Shown here: in pieces, positions 1 to 8,190 of the stretch | Position numbering within the stretch: the stretch's first letter is position 1 | How the letters are laid out: each line of letters opens with the position of its first letter | Assembly: GCF_013285155.1 (NCBI RefSeq) | Contig: NZ_JABTEL010000004.1 | Coordinates: forward strand, 365,099 to 429,098 | Source of the DNA: Winogradskyella undariae | Lineage (GTDB): Bacteria > Bacteroidota > Bacteroidia > Flavobacteriales > Flavobacteriaceae | Length of the DNA: 64,000 bases | Reading direction: 5' to 3' | The notes under the pieces: generated by a model | Database searches by the model: none | Told to the model about the DNA's origin: nothing | Seen by the model: the letters and a program-made list of their open reading frames with translations, nothing else | Program-made: the position numbers and the translations under genes

Positions 1-455
1 TTATAAATTCGGTCGGGATTAGGTAGCTTTACTTTATCAAAAAGATTTAGAACTTCGGATTTAATTTCTGAATTAGATAATTTAAAATGTTGTTTTAAGA
101 TTTCTTCAACTTGTTTACCACAGCGCATAGAAGGATTCAAAGAACTCATAGGTTCCTGAAAAATCATGGCAATTTCTCTTCCTCTTATAGCTTGAAATTC
201 TTTATCAGATAGATCCACCAAGTTTTTATCTTCAAATTGAATGGTTCCAGATGTAATTTTCGAAATCTGTTTAGGTAATAATCCCATTAAGGCTAGTGAA
301 GAAATAGATTTACCAGATCCAGATTCGCCTACAACGGCTACAATTTCATTTTTATTGATATGAAATGAGCTATTTTTTATAATTTTATTTTCAATTCTAT
401 CCTTATAAAAGGAAATATTTAAACCTTCAACTTGAAGTAATTTTTGATCTGCCAT
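1..455 (-). CDS. Peptide/nickel-type ABC transporter ATP-binding protein (N-terminal part, cut by window edge)
   Basis: The ATG is the complement of 453-455 and the frame stays open to base 1, giving about 151 N-terminal residues. A Walker A motif GESGSGKS lies at residues 43-50, and a Q-loop segment (MIFQEPMSSLNP) follows around residue 100. This Q-loop wording is typical of the OppD/DppD family, which energises import of oligopeptides, dipeptides or nickel. The signature motif, Walker B and C-terminal oligopeptide domain lie beyond the edge. Some Bacteroidota carry a fused DppD-DppF protein, so the full length cannot be judged. Its start is 28 bp from the stop of the exonuclease gene, on the same strand, so co-transcription is possible. 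Confidence 0.85.
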   Translation of the reverse strand, partial: MADQKLLQVEGLNISFYKDRIENKIIKNSSFHINKNEIVAVVGESGSGKSISSLALMGLLPKQISKITSGTIQFEDKNLVDLSDKEFQAIRGREIAMIFQEPMSSLNPSMRCGKQVEEILKQHFKLSNSEIKSEVLNLFDKVKLPNPDRIY

Positions 456-483
456 AAGAGAGATTTGAATCTAGAAAACTAGA

Positions 484-1197
484 TTACACATGTTTTATTT
501 CATTATCTTGAAGCAATTTGTCGCCTCTTAATCTTAAAAATATTTGTGCGACTGCAATTGTATCTTTTTCGCAATAAACAACAATTCTATTTATTTCTTT
601 CGTTTTGTAATAGACGTGATAAACTTCACTACCATCAATATCATCTTTAGGTGAAGGAATGCCTAATACATTAGTTAATAATTTTAATGACGTATAGGTT
701 TTAAAATCACCAAATTTCCATAATTCTAAAGTATCTAAATGAGGTACTTCCCAAGGTTTCTTTCCAAATAAATTTAGTTTTTCTGGCAATTCTATATGGT
801 GAATAATCATGCGTCTTGCTATGTATGGAAAATCGAATTCCTTACCATTATGAGCACACAGTAAATACTTATCAGAATTAAAATGTGTGTTTAGTAAGTT
901 TTTAAAATCATTTAAAATTTTTATTTCATCACCGTAAAAGGAAGTCACTCTAAAACTTCGAATTTCTTCTTCTATGTTAAAGTAGCCAACCGAAATACAT
1001 ACAATTTTACCAAATTCAGCCCAAATGCCTGCTCGGTCATAAAACTCTTCTGCTGAAAATTCTTCTTTTCGCTGGTAACGCGACTTGGCATTCCAAAGGT
1101 CCTGTTTTGCATTATCTAAATCTGAAAAATTTTCTGTTTCAGGAACGGTTTCTATATCTAAAAATAGAATGTTTTCTAAGTTGAGTTTGCTAATCAT
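484..1197 (-). CDS. Predicted 3'-5' exonuclease, PolB-like DEDD family
   Basis: A protein of about 237 residues with the three exonuclease motifs of the DnaQ/PolB superfamily: FLDIETVP near the N-terminus (ExoI), AHNGKEFDFPYIARR in the middle (ExoII) and YCEKDTIAVAQ near the end (ExoIII, Y-x3-D). These acidic residues bind the two metal ions that hydrolyse DNA or RNA from the 3' end. No polymerase domain is present, so this is a stand-alone nuclease of the family often called predicted 3'-5' exonuclease related to PolB. The open frame extends upstream to a TTG at 1221, but the ATG at 1197 sits just before the conserved core and is the better start. The precise substrate is unknown. Confidence 0.85.
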   Translation of the reverse strand: MISKLNLENILFLDIETVPETENFSDLDNAKQDLWNAKSRYQRKEEFSAEEFYDRAGIWAEFGKIVCISVGYFNIEEEIRSFRVTSFYGDEIKILNDFKNLLNTHFNSDKYLLCAHNGKEFDFPYIARRMIIHHIELPEKLNLFGKKPWEVPHLDTLELWKFGDFKTYTSLKLLTNVLGIPSPKDDIDGSEVYHVYYKTKEINRIVVYCEKDTIAVAQIFLRLRGDKLLQDNEIKHV

Positions 1198-1213
1198 GTA
1201 TTGTGTATTTGGC

Positions 1214-1245
1214 AAACCCAACAGGTTTTAAAAACTGAAAGGTTT
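1214..1245. repeat. Palindromic REP-like element
   Basis: An imperfect inverted repeat with arms built on AAACC and CAGGTTTT / AAAACTG and GGTTT, between the exonuclease and the serine hydrolase genes. A related element lies at 12158-12190. Palindromes of this AACC...CAGGTTTT type recur in intergenic DNA of Bacteroidota. It may serve as a transcription terminator or be a REP-type repeat. Confidence 0.4.
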
Positions 1246-1251
1246 AGCGTT

Positions 1252-2400
1252 TTACTTTTCCATCATGGAATAAGCTTCGTCTATAAAGGTATAAAAATCA
1301 GGTGAATGTGCATTACCTTGTGCTTTTGCAACCGTATGTCCTAGTCTGATTACCATAACGTTATCTTCAGGAATTACAATTACATACTGCCCTAAGTGAC
1401 CACGCATGTAAAAAATGTTTTTATTTTTATGTTTAGCAATCCACCAACCATAGCCATACATTGGACCGTTTTTAAAACGCGGGTGTACCGATTTTGAAAC
1501 AAATGTAGAATCTAAAATTTGTTTGCCATTCCATTTTCCATGGTCTTTAAATAGTTTTCCGTAACGCGCAAAATCTTTTGCATTACTAGCAATACAGCAA
1601 TAAGCTTTTACTAAATCGTGATCTTCACTATCTACTTGCCAAAGTGTTTCGTTTTCCGCACCTAAAGGTTTCCAAAAGCTTTCTTCAAAATACTTATATA
1701 ATTTTTTACCGGTTGCTTTTTCAATAACCATAGCTAACATTTGAGTGTCTCCACTTGCATATTTGTAGCTTTTTCCAGGATCTGTTGCCATTTTTAAGCC
1801 ATTCATAACTTTAGATAAGTCATCATCAAAGTAGGCACGTGTGGTAATAGAAAAAGGAGAATAGTAGGCTTCATCCCAATTTGTACCAGAGCTCATGCTA
1901 GATAAATCACCAACCGTCATTTTTGCCGCTTTTCCATCACAAAATGCAGGAAGGAAATCGCAAACAGGTTGGTCTAAACTTTTAATATATCCATCTTGAA
2001 TCGCTTTTTGCATCAATCCAGAAACGTAACTTTTAGCCATAGAAAAACTATTCGATTTAGAATTTTCATTAAATTCATCGTAATAATTCTCAAACCAAAT
2101 GCTATCATTTTTAATAATAACATAGGCAATGGTACCTGAAGATTCGTTTAGCTTTGTAAGCTCTTCTGTTTCTGAGGCGCTGTTATAATCTTTATGATTT
2201 GGCCAAGGTTCAGGTGTTCCTATATTAATGGCTTGGTTATCAAATTGTTTGTAGTCTTCTAAATATGCTGTTTTGTGGCCATTCATATATATGGTTCGTA
2301 CAGCTTTTAATAAATAATCGGTATCCGTTATGTAAAGTGCAGCAATAACAACTGCCAATAGAATAACAATGAATTTAAGTGCGTTTTTTAGAAACTTCAT
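1252..2400 (-). CDS. Serine hydrolase, beta-lactamase/penicillin-binding-protein-like family
   Basis: A 382-residue protein with an N-terminal hydrophobic anchor (residues about 8-25), so it probably acts in the periplasm tethered to the inner membrane. The S-x-x-K nucleophile motif is SMAK around residue 120. The second motif is YASGD rather than YxN, and the usual KTG is replaced by a HLGQ-type strand, as in many class C-like esterases and DD-peptidase relatives. Such proteins can be peptidases, esterases or lactonases, and the sequence does not settle which. It probably does not confer beta-lactam resistance. It runs with the DUF4442 gene behind it, 12 bp away. Confidence 0.8.
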   Translation of the reverse strand: MKFLKNALKFIVILLAVVIAALYITDTDYLLKAVRTIYMNGHKTAYLEDYKQFDNQAINIGTPEPWPNHKDYNSASETEELTKLNESSGTIAYVIIKNDSIWFENYYDEFNENSKSNSFSMAKSYVSGLMQKAIQDGYIKSLDQPVCDFLPAFCDGKAAKMTVGDLSSMSSGTNWDEAYYSPFSITTRAYFDDDLSKVMNGLKMATDPGKSYKYASGDTQMLAMVIEKATGKKLYKYFEESFWKPLGAENETLWQVDSEDHDLVKAYCCIASNAKDFARYGKLFKDHGKWNGKQILDSTFVSKSVHPRFKNGPMYGYGWWIAKHKNKNIFYMRGHLGQYVIVIPEDNVMVIRLGHTVAKAQGNAHSPDFYTFIDEAYSMMEK

Positions 2401-2412
2401 TTGTGGTAAGTG

Positions 2413-2934
2413 TTAATTAGTTGCTTGACGTTTTTTTAATTTGTCTTTATAAAATTGTTTGTCAGCGATATATAGTGTTTTATTAAATGTAGCAATTATA
2501 TTTTGGTTATCATCTACAAGACTCATTGTTTTAAGAATGTCAGTTTCTTTATTTTTTGATATTGAGTCTTTTATGTTTTTAACTTCTTGTTCAGAAAATA
2601 TAAATTCACCATAAATTGTTGTTCTTGCAGGTCTTTTATAACGTGCTTCTACTGCTTTATCCCAAACAACGTAATCACTACCAAGGATCTGAATTAACTG
2701 TATCATGTAGATTGGGTCTGTAGCAGCAAGCATACTGCCTCCAAATAAGGAACCGGCATAATTCCGGTTTTTCCAATTAAGTTTGAGTCTTATTTTTACG
2801 TAGTGTAGATCGTCACTTACTTCAATAAGTTTAGCAGTTGTCCGTCTATACATAGGCGACCAATTAAAACCGTATTTATAGATTGTTGAGGTTTTAAAAA
2901 AACGTTTTAAAAATTCGGTAGCAACTTTGTACAT
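2413..2934 (-). CDS. DUF4442 hotdog-fold protein (putative thioesterase)
   Basis: A protein of about 173 residues. The segment NYAGSLFGGSMLAATDPIYM followed by WDKAVEARYKRPARTT matches the DUF4442 family, which has the hotdog fold of acyl-CoA thioesterases. The enzymatic role is not proven for this family. The open frame starts at a TTG at 2937, but the adjacent ATG at 2934 is the more likely start. The upstream methyltransferase gene ends at 2938, so the genes are nearly contiguous and translation is probably coupled. Confidence 0.75.
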   Translation of the reverse strand: MYKVATEFLKRFFKTSTIYKYGFNWSPMYRRTTAKLIEVSDDLHYVKIRLKLNWKNRNYAGSLFGGSMLAATDPIYMIQLIQILGSDYVVWDKAVEARYKRPARTTIYGEFIFSEQEVKNIKDSISKNKETDILKTMSLVDDNQNIIATFNKTLYIADKQFYKDKLKKRQATN

Positions 2935-2937
2935 CAA

Positions 2938-3411
2938 TTAAAATAAGGTTTGTTGTTTGTTTTCGCTCTCGTGATTAAGTAACCATTGTTTTCGGTGTAA
3001 ACCACCAGCATAACCGGTAAGACTTCCGTTGCTTCCAATAACGCGATGACATGGAACAATAATCCAAAGTGGGTTTTTACCATTAGCATTAGCAACAGCT
3101 CTAATGGCTTTTGGGTCGCCTAATTGCTTAGATAATTGAAGGTAAGATATGGTTTTACCTAAAGGAATATCTACTAAAAGTTTCCATACTTTTTTCTGAA
3201 ATTCTGTACCCTCAGGATTTAGATTTAAGTTGAATGTTTTTAGAGTACCTTCAAAATAATCTTGAAGTTGATTAGCACAATCCTCAAGTTCATGAGGAAT
3301 TATATCTGTGATTTGTTCTTCAGTATTTAGTATGCTAACTTGAGTAATACCATTTTCATCTCCAATAATTTTTGCGTAACCTAAAGGAGAATTAATGATG
3401 CACGAAACCAT
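2938..3411 (-). CDS. ogt: Methylated-DNA--[protein]-cysteine S-methyltransferase
   Basis: A 157-residue suicide DNA-repair protein that moves the alkyl group from O6-alkylguanine to its own cysteine. The active-site signature IVPCHRVIG is present near residue 120, followed by GYAGGLHRKQWLLNHE. The helix-turn-helix part (GKTISYLQLSKQLGDPKAIRAVA) precedes it. The length is that of a one-domain Ogt, with no Ada N-terminal domain. It lies 3 bp after the CNNM/CBS gene and before the DUF4442 gene, so the three may be one transcript. Confidence 0.93.
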   Translation of the reverse strand: MVSCIINSPLGYAKIIGDENGITQVSILNTEEQITDIIPHELEDCANQLQDYFEGTLKTFNLNLNPEGTEFQKKVWKLLVDIPLGKTISYLQLSKQLGDPKAIRAVANANGKNPLWIIVPCHRVIGSNGSLTGYAGGLHRKQWLLNHESENKQQTLF

Positions 3412-3414
3412 TTT

Positions 3415-4539
3415 CTATTCGTTTTCTGGTGTTTTTTCCTCTTCAATAATACCTAGTTTCTTCGCTCTAGCTTCCCAGCTTTTTCTAGCTAAAGATTGTA
3501 AGTCTGAAACGTTATCACTTTCATCCATGATTTCTAGACCTAGAAGAGTTTCTATAACATCTTCCATAGTTACAATTCCACTAACAGAACCATATTCATC
3601 GACCACTAAAGCCATATGATTTCTGCTTTCTACTAACTTTTCAAATAGTTTAGGAATAGGTAGATTTCGTTCAATAACAATAATATTTCGTTTAAGATCA
3701 GATAATTTTTTAGATCCATTATCTAAGGCCATTTCTTTAAAAACTTCATCTTTTAAAACTAAGTTTTGAATGTTGTCTGCATCTCCTGAATATATAGGGA
3801 TTCTACTAAATCGTAGATTCATATTTTCTTTAAAAAACTCCTTTACAGTCATGTTTTCATCCACAGTTTTCATTACTGTTCTAGGTGTCATTACATCCTT
3901 GGCAAAAACTTCTTTAAAGGTGAGTAGGTTTTTTATAATCTTACTTTCATTTTCTTCAAAAACCCCTTCTTCATGTGCAATATCTGCCATTGCAGCAAAA
4001 CTTTCTCTGTTTAAAACACTTCCGTGTCCTTTTCCGCCAATGAGTTTTGTGGTTAACTGAAGCACCCATAAAATACCGGTGTATTTAAGAGGGAATATTA
4101 AAATATTAAGAGCTTTAGATGTAAAGTTGGCTAACTGTTTCCAGTATGTTGCCCCTATTGTTTTTGGAATAATTTCTGAAGCAACTAAAATTAGAATAGT
4201 CATTACGGTAGATACAATGGCTACCATTAAATCTTCAGTAATAGTAATACCTAAAATGGTTCTTTCTGTAGTGCCATACATTTCGGCATAAGCTACTTTA
4301 GCTTGTACACCAACTAAGATAGCACCAACCGTGTGGGCAATAGTGTTTAATGTAAGAATAGCAATTAAAGGACGGTCAACATCTTTTTTTAATTCTTCTA
4401 GTTCCGTAGCATAAACTTTGCCTTCTTTCTTTTTAAGATTTATAAATGTAGGTGTTAAACTTAAGAGTACAGCTTCTAGAATAGAACATATAAAAGAAAA
4501 GAATATAGATATGACAGCGTAAAAAATAAGTAAGCCCAT
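3415..4539 (-). CDS. CNNM/CBS-domain membrane protein (HlyC/CorC-like ion transport family)
   Basis: A 374-residue protein with an N-terminal CNNM (DUF21) domain of three to four membrane segments in about the first 180 residues, then a CBS pair at about 205-335 (VMTPRTVMKTV... and LVVDEYGSVSGIVTMEDVIETLLG). Related proteins transport or regulate Mg2+ or Co2+ at the inner membrane. The usual C-terminal CorC/HlyC domain is missing: the protein ends about 40 residues after CBS2 with a charged tail, so it is a short member. The substrate is not determinable from sequence. Confidence 0.87.
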   Translation of the reverse strand: MGLLIFYAVISIFFSFICSILEAVLLSLTPTFINLKKKEGKVYATELEELKKDVDRPLIAILTLNTIAHTVGAILVGVQAKVAYAEMYGTTERTILGITITEDLMVAIVSTVMTILILVASEIIPKTIGATYWKQLANFTSKALNILIFPLKYTGILWVLQLTTKLIGGKGHGSVLNRESFAAMADIAHEEGVFEENESKIIKNLLTFKEVFAKDVMTPRTVMKTVDENMTVKEFFKENMNLRFSRIPIYSGDADNIQNLVLKDEVFKEMALDNGSKKLSDLKRNIIVIERNLPIPKLFEKLVESRNHMALVVDEYGSVSGIVTMEDVIETLLGLEIMDESDNVSDLQSLARKSWEARAKKLGIIEEEKTPENE

Positions 4540-4698
4540 TAATAAATAAGTGTTTTAGTTAGGGCTAAGTTACAAAATGAATGTTGAATTGTAGATTTAT
4601 TTTATCGACCTTAAAAATATTGGCTTTACTTATTAATTTGTTAATCTTTCACCTTGGTGTAACAGGAAAAAAATACTTCTAGGACTGTAAACAAAAAA

Positions 4699-4729
4699 GA
4701 TTAGTCATAAATTTAATTATTGACTAATC
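4699..4729 (-). terminator. Intrinsic terminator of the barrel-protein gene
   Basis: A perfect 9-bp stem (GATTAGTCA / TGACTAATC) with a 13-nt loop, followed on the minus strand by a run of six T. It lies 42 bp after the stop codon of the outer-membrane barrel gene. Confidence 0.85.
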
Positions 4730-4770
4730 CTTTTATATAAATTAGGTTTTTTTAATTGAGATAGTCTAAA

Positions 4771-5640
4771 TTATTTGACATCTAAAAATACGCCAGCACT
4801 AAATGAAGGGTTTGCTGCAATAATTTTTCCACTTAAAAGAGAAGAATAGTTGAACGAGACACCTAGTTTTTTGTTGATGTAATAAGCAACTTCTGCGCCT
4901 AAACCAACATATTCGATATTATTTGCAAATATGCTACCTTGAGAATTTTGTGCATTTAAACTTCCGTTATGTAAGGATTGTATTGTGTTTAGTCTTCCTA
5001 TTAGCCAAAATTTATTTTGAATTAATTGAGTTCCTAATTCTAATCCTGTGGTTAGTTGATCAGAAAAATCATTGGTTCTATTATTAAACCCTAAATATAC
5101 TTTACTGTAAAAGGATTGGTTATATATATTAAAGGATTTACCTAAGTTAAGCTGTACTAGTTGGTTAAATTCTCCATCACCAGTCTGAAAACTTCCATCA
5201 GATCCACCTTCACTTTTTCCTGTAGGCAAGCCAAATTTTAAAGAGGCAGATAAAGCCCAAGAGTTTTTATTAAATAGGCTATAGTTGACACCTAAGTCGA
5301 TATCTCCAATAGAATTTACGGCTTCACCTTCAGTTAAAACTTGTCCGGTTGTTCTTGAAATAGCATCATTTTGAGTTGTTCTGGAGAAAAAAGGAATATA
5401 GGCTACTAAATCTAATTTTTTAGTAAGTCCATATTGTCCATAAAAGTTGAAATTAAAATTTGTTCTGGTGGCGTTAGGATCTTTATCTCCGGTATCTGTA
5501 TAATGTTCGTCAGATTCTAAATACCAGGCTGAAACTTTATAATATCCTTTGCCTTTATCTTTAGTCCATTGTGCAAAAGAATGTTGAAAGCTTAAGATGA
5601 TAATTAAAGTTGGGATTATTTTTTTTAAAGTCATTGTCAT
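4771..5640 (-). CDS. Outer-membrane beta-barrel protein (transporter-like)
   Basis: A 289-residue protein with a signal peptide (cleavage after about SFAQ, residue 23). The rest alternates polar and hydrophobic residues with many aromatic strand ends (YGQYGLTKKLDLVAYIPFF, SLKFGLPTGKSEGG) and ends in a short beta strand, as in outer-membrane barrels. It resembles the porin-like phenol-degradation/transporter families (PF13557 type), with no safe substrate call. Two possible starts (M1 and M3) are equivalent. It follows the Big2 lipoprotein gene by 15 bp, so the two are probably co-expressed envelope proteins. Confidence 0.7.
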   Translation of the reverse strand: MTMTLKKIIPTLIIILSFQHSFAQWTKDKGKGYYKVSAWYLESDEHYTDTGDKDPNATRTNFNFNFYGQYGLTKKLDLVAYIPFFSRTTQNDAISRTTGQVLTEGEAVNSIGDIDLGVNYSLFNKNSWALSASLKFGLPTGKSEGGSDGSFQTGDGEFNQLVQLNLGKSFNIYNQSFYSKVYLGFNNRTNDFSDQLTTGLELGTQLIQNKFWLIGRLNTIQSLHNGSLNAQNSQGSIFANNIEYVGLGAEVAYYINKKLGVSFNYSSLLSGKIIAANPSFSAGVFLDVK

Positions 5641-5655
5641 AATTTAAATATGTAA

Positions 5656-6351
5656 TTAATCTAATATTTCGCCTGTACCTACTTTTACACCAAAAGGTTG
5701 GCACCAGTAAAGTAAATAGGTGTAATCGTTAATGTTAGTGTTGGGAATTGTGTATGTGTGAGCGCCATTAAAAACACTAACAGGTCCAACACTATAGGCA
5801 CCAGAAATTGAGTTAGGATTATTAGTTAAGTACAAGTAAAGTCCAGGTAGGCTAGTTGTAGCTTGGTAGTCGCTATTTACAGAAAGCAGTAGGTTGTCAG
5901 AGTTTTCTTGTTCTGCGAGTGTAAAACCACCCGTAAGTAAATAACTACTAGTCGTTACAATGGTACCCGATTTTACAACGGGTTCTATAATTACCACAGT
6001 TCCATTTTCTGTAATGGTTATAGAAAAACTTTCTTCTAAAAAAATATCATTTTCTAATACAGAAGCAGATATTGTGGTGGTTCCTTCAGAAATAGCAGTT
6101 AGAAACCCAGAAGTGTCAACGGTTGCAATGTTTAAATTAGAACTGCTCCAAGTTACTATTGTTTCTTCTTCAATTCCTATATTATTAAAATATGCAGTGT
6201 TTAGCTGATAAGTTTCAGGAACGGGTAATGAGTTAATAGGGTTTAGAATTCTGAGCTCAGGTTCAATAAAGTCATTAACAATATCTTCTCCGATACAACT
6301 TGTTTGTAATAGTAATAATGAAACAAGTAAAAACGTGTACTTTTTAATCAT
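5656..6351 (-). CDS. Lipoprotein with a bacterial Ig-like (Big2) domain
   Basis: A 231-residue protein starting with a lipoprotein signal peptide (lipobox LQTSC, Cys at about 19). A Big2-type Ig-like domain covers residues about 35-115 (TWSSSNLNIATVDTSGFLTAISEGTTTISA is its hallmark). The remaining C-terminal 110 residues are beta-rich and unassigned. Big2 domains usually mediate surface adhesion or act as spacers. It is upstream of, and probably in one transcript with, the barrel gene. Its substrate or partner is unknown. Confidence 0.75.
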   Translation of the reverse strand: MIKKYTFLLVSLLLLQTSCIGEDIVNDFIEPELRILNPINSLPVPETYQLNTAYFNNIGIEEETIVTWSSSNLNIATVDTSGFLTAISEGTTTISASVLENDIFLEESFSITITENGTVVIIEPVVKSGTIVTTSSYLLTGGFTLAEQENSDNLLLSVNSDYQATTSLPGLYLYLTNNPNSISGAYSVGPVSVFNGAHTYTIPNTNINDYTYLLYWCQPFGVKVGTGEILD

Positions 6352-6456
6352 AGATAGTAAATTTATAAAGTAGTTGTCTTTAATAATTTAAAACCCTTAC
6401 ACTATAATGTTAAAAAATTAAGAATTCACTATTAGGGGGCGTTGGAAATAGATCAT

Positions 6457-6497
6457 AAAAAAAACACTCTTATATTTTATACAAGAGTGTTTTTTTA
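6457..6497. terminator. Bidirectional hairpin terminator
   Basis: An AAAACACTCTT / AAGAGTGTTTT stem flanked by an A-run on one side and a T-run on the other, between the Big2 lipoprotein start region and the stop codon at 6527. It most likely ends the minus-strand transcript of the 311-aa lipoprotein gene. Confidence 0.85.
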
Positions 6498-6526
6498 CGA
6501 TTCAAAATTATTAATTATAGCAACTT

Positions 6527-7462
6527 TTAATCTATTTCGATATACTTTTTTTGCTCAGTTAAATGAATGAATTGTCCATTTTTATATTTAAATTCCCCTT
6601 TGTAAGCATATATTGAATCAACCTGACAGCAAAATGAAAAATCGGTGGCATAACTATACGAGAGTGTTTTCGATTTTTTGTTGTAAGTTAAATAGTGCTT
6701 TGTCTCAATAAAACTTTCTTGAGATAACGATAGTTTTCCGCTAGGATTGTAAATACTGTCGTTTAGAATTTCATTGTACTTTGGATAATTATAATCGATT
6801 TGGTGATAGTTTATCTCATTATCTTTAAAAGAAATTAAAGTGGCAGATTTTGTTTTCTCAGAGTAAACAGATGCAGGTCTACCAAAACTTTTTTCCTTTA
6901 TTAGGTATTTTCCATCAGGCATTAGGTAAATATGTTCTAGATCTTTAAACTCTAATTTCTCGATGATTTGTCCATTTTCTAGCACAATTTGGGAAACCCA
7001 ATAAGGATTACAATACGCACCACAAGATTCTCCCCGACCAACAAATATTTTAAACAAGTTATCAGGAGAAGTATATACACTGGCAACTAAGATGCTTCTG
7101 TCACCATCAAAATGATTAGTTAATAAAGATTTTATTTTTGAATTTGATAAGTTGGAATTTTCAGTTTCTAAAGTAGAGAAGGCTGTTTTTCTCCAAAAAA
7201 GAAGTAAATCCAAAGAGTCTTTATGAGACATTATATAGTTTGAATGAATTTCTTCTAAGGGATAGTCTGTAAATTCACCTTTTTTAATTTCCAGAGAGTC
7301 TTTGATTGTTTCTGTTAAATCTAATTTTTGATTCTCTTCATAATTATTTGAGGGGATTTCAGAAACCGATATATCCTTAATTTTAGATTGTTGTTGGTCT
7401 TTGCAGCCAAAAACCAATGCTAAGAGTATAAATGCTATCTGTATTTTACAATTGTAATACAT
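6527..7462 (-). CDS. Uncharacterised lipoprotein
   Basis: A 311-residue protein with a lipobox (LVFGC, Cys at about 20) after a hydrophobic leader, so it is exported and lipidated. The mature part is hydrophilic. Two cysteine clusters stand out, RGESCGAYCNPYW at about residue 140 and DFSFCCQVDSIYAYKGEF at about 280, which may form disulfides. I do not recognise a family. It lies 7 bp after the Lrp-type regulator gene and ends at a strong terminator, so the two may share a transcript. Confidence 0.7.
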   Translation of the reverse strand: MYYNCKIQIAFILLALVFGCKDQQQSKIKDISVSEIPSNNYEENQKLDLTETIKDSLEIKKGEFTDYPLEEIHSNYIMSHKDSLDLLLFWRKTAFSTLETENSNLSNSKIKSLLTNHFDGDRSILVASVYTSPDNLFKIFVGRGESCGAYCNPYWVSQIVLENGQIIEKLEFKDLEHIYLMPDGKYLIKEKSFGRPASVYSEKTKSATLISFKDNEINYHQIDYNYPKYNEILNDSIYNPSGKLSLSQESFIETKHYLTYNKKSKTLSYSYATDFSFCCQVDSIYAYKGEFKYKNGQFIHLTEQKKYIEID

Positions 7463-7469
7463 AGGTTAT

Positions 7470-7877
7470 CTAACTTTCTAATATAATACTAGTATTAGGA
7501 ACTCCGTATTGAGAAATACGTTCTAAAAAAGTAATTAAAGCCTTGTTGTCTTTGAAATAGCCTAAAATACATAAGCTATCTTCACCTGTAATGCGGTCGC
7601 AGCGTTCTACTTCGTTTATGTATTTGATTTGGTTGTATGCTGTTCTTATAGTACTAGATTGATGAATTTTTAAATTGATATAAGCCCTAACTGTAACGCC
7701 TAATTTATCATGATTAAGCTTTAAAGAATACCCTAAAATAAATCCTTTTTTCTCTAGTTGTTTTACGCGTTTACCAATTGCTGGAGCTGATAATTCTACA
7801 GCTTTTCCTATAGTAGCAAATGATTCACGTGCATTTTCACGAAGCATTTTTACAATTTTTTGGTCAATAGCGTCCAT
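7470..7877 (-). CDS. Lrp/AsnC-family transcriptional regulator
   Basis: A 135-residue protein, slightly short for the family. An N-terminal winged helix-turn-helix (MDAIDQKIVKMLRENARESFATIGKAV, recognition helix SAPAIGKRVKQLEKKG) is followed by a RAM/AsnC ligand-binding domain (VRAYINLKI..., ERCDRITGEDSLCILGYF). Such regulators sense amino acids or related small molecules and bind DNA as oligomers. A TAnnTTTG promoter element (7924-7931) lies 47 bp upstream of the ATG, and an inverted TTTCGAA pair lies between them, consistent with autoregulation. Confidence 0.88.
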   Translation of the reverse strand: MDAIDQKIVKMLRENARESFATIGKAVELSAPAIGKRVKQLEKKGFILGYSLKLNHDKLGVTVRAYINLKIHQSSTIRTAYNQIKYINEVERCDRITGEDSLCILGYFKDNKALITFLERISQYGVPNTSIILES

Positions 7878-7883
7878 TTTCTG

Positions 7884-7931
7884 TTTCGAAATTAATTTGT
7901 TTGTTATTCAAAATATTCGAAACCAAATGTA
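7884..7931 (-). promoter_or_regulatory. Promoter of the Lrp gene with a possible operator
   Basis: The minus-strand -7 element TACATTTG lies at 7924-7931. Between it and the start codon are inverted heptamers TTTCGAA (about 7884-7890) and TTCGAAA (about 7917-7923), 26 bp apart. Lrp-family proteins usually repress their own gene from such sites. This is inference from symmetry and position only. Confidence 0.4.
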
Positions 7932-8128
7932 GGAAAATTTTTGCATTTATTTTTAAGATAAACAAGCAGTTTGTTTGAAATTATGGTTCAGTTTAAAAAT
8001 CTTCTGGATGATTATCTAAATCTAGATACTATTGTTTTTTGAAATAGAATGAAACAAGAATCCGTTGCGATGTAATAATAAACATAAGATAGATTGACCT
8101 TTTGCTAGGTGATAGAGTGATCTTATAA

Positions 8129-8165
8129 GAAACGTCCTTAGCAAATTTTGATAAGGACGTTTCTC
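8129..8165 (-). terminator. Hairpin after the secreted coiled-coil protein gene
   Basis: A perfect 12-bp stem (AGAAACGTCCTT / AAGGACGTTTCT) with a 13-nt loop, 25 bp after the stop codon at 8191. The downstream T-run on the minus strand is weak, so it may act as a terminator or as an mRNA 3'-end stabiliser. Confidence 0.6.
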
Positions 8166-8190
8166 TAAAAATAAATAATAAAATTGTTTT

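Larger units (their letters stand above)
7878..8190. other. Intergenic region without a convincing gene
   Basis: 313 bp between the divergent-facing ends of the Lrp gene and the secreted coiled-coil gene. It holds the Lrp promoter and the hairpin at 8129-8165. A 68-codon minus-strand frame overlaps it, but its composition and lack of signals make it unlikely to be real. Confidence 0.6.
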
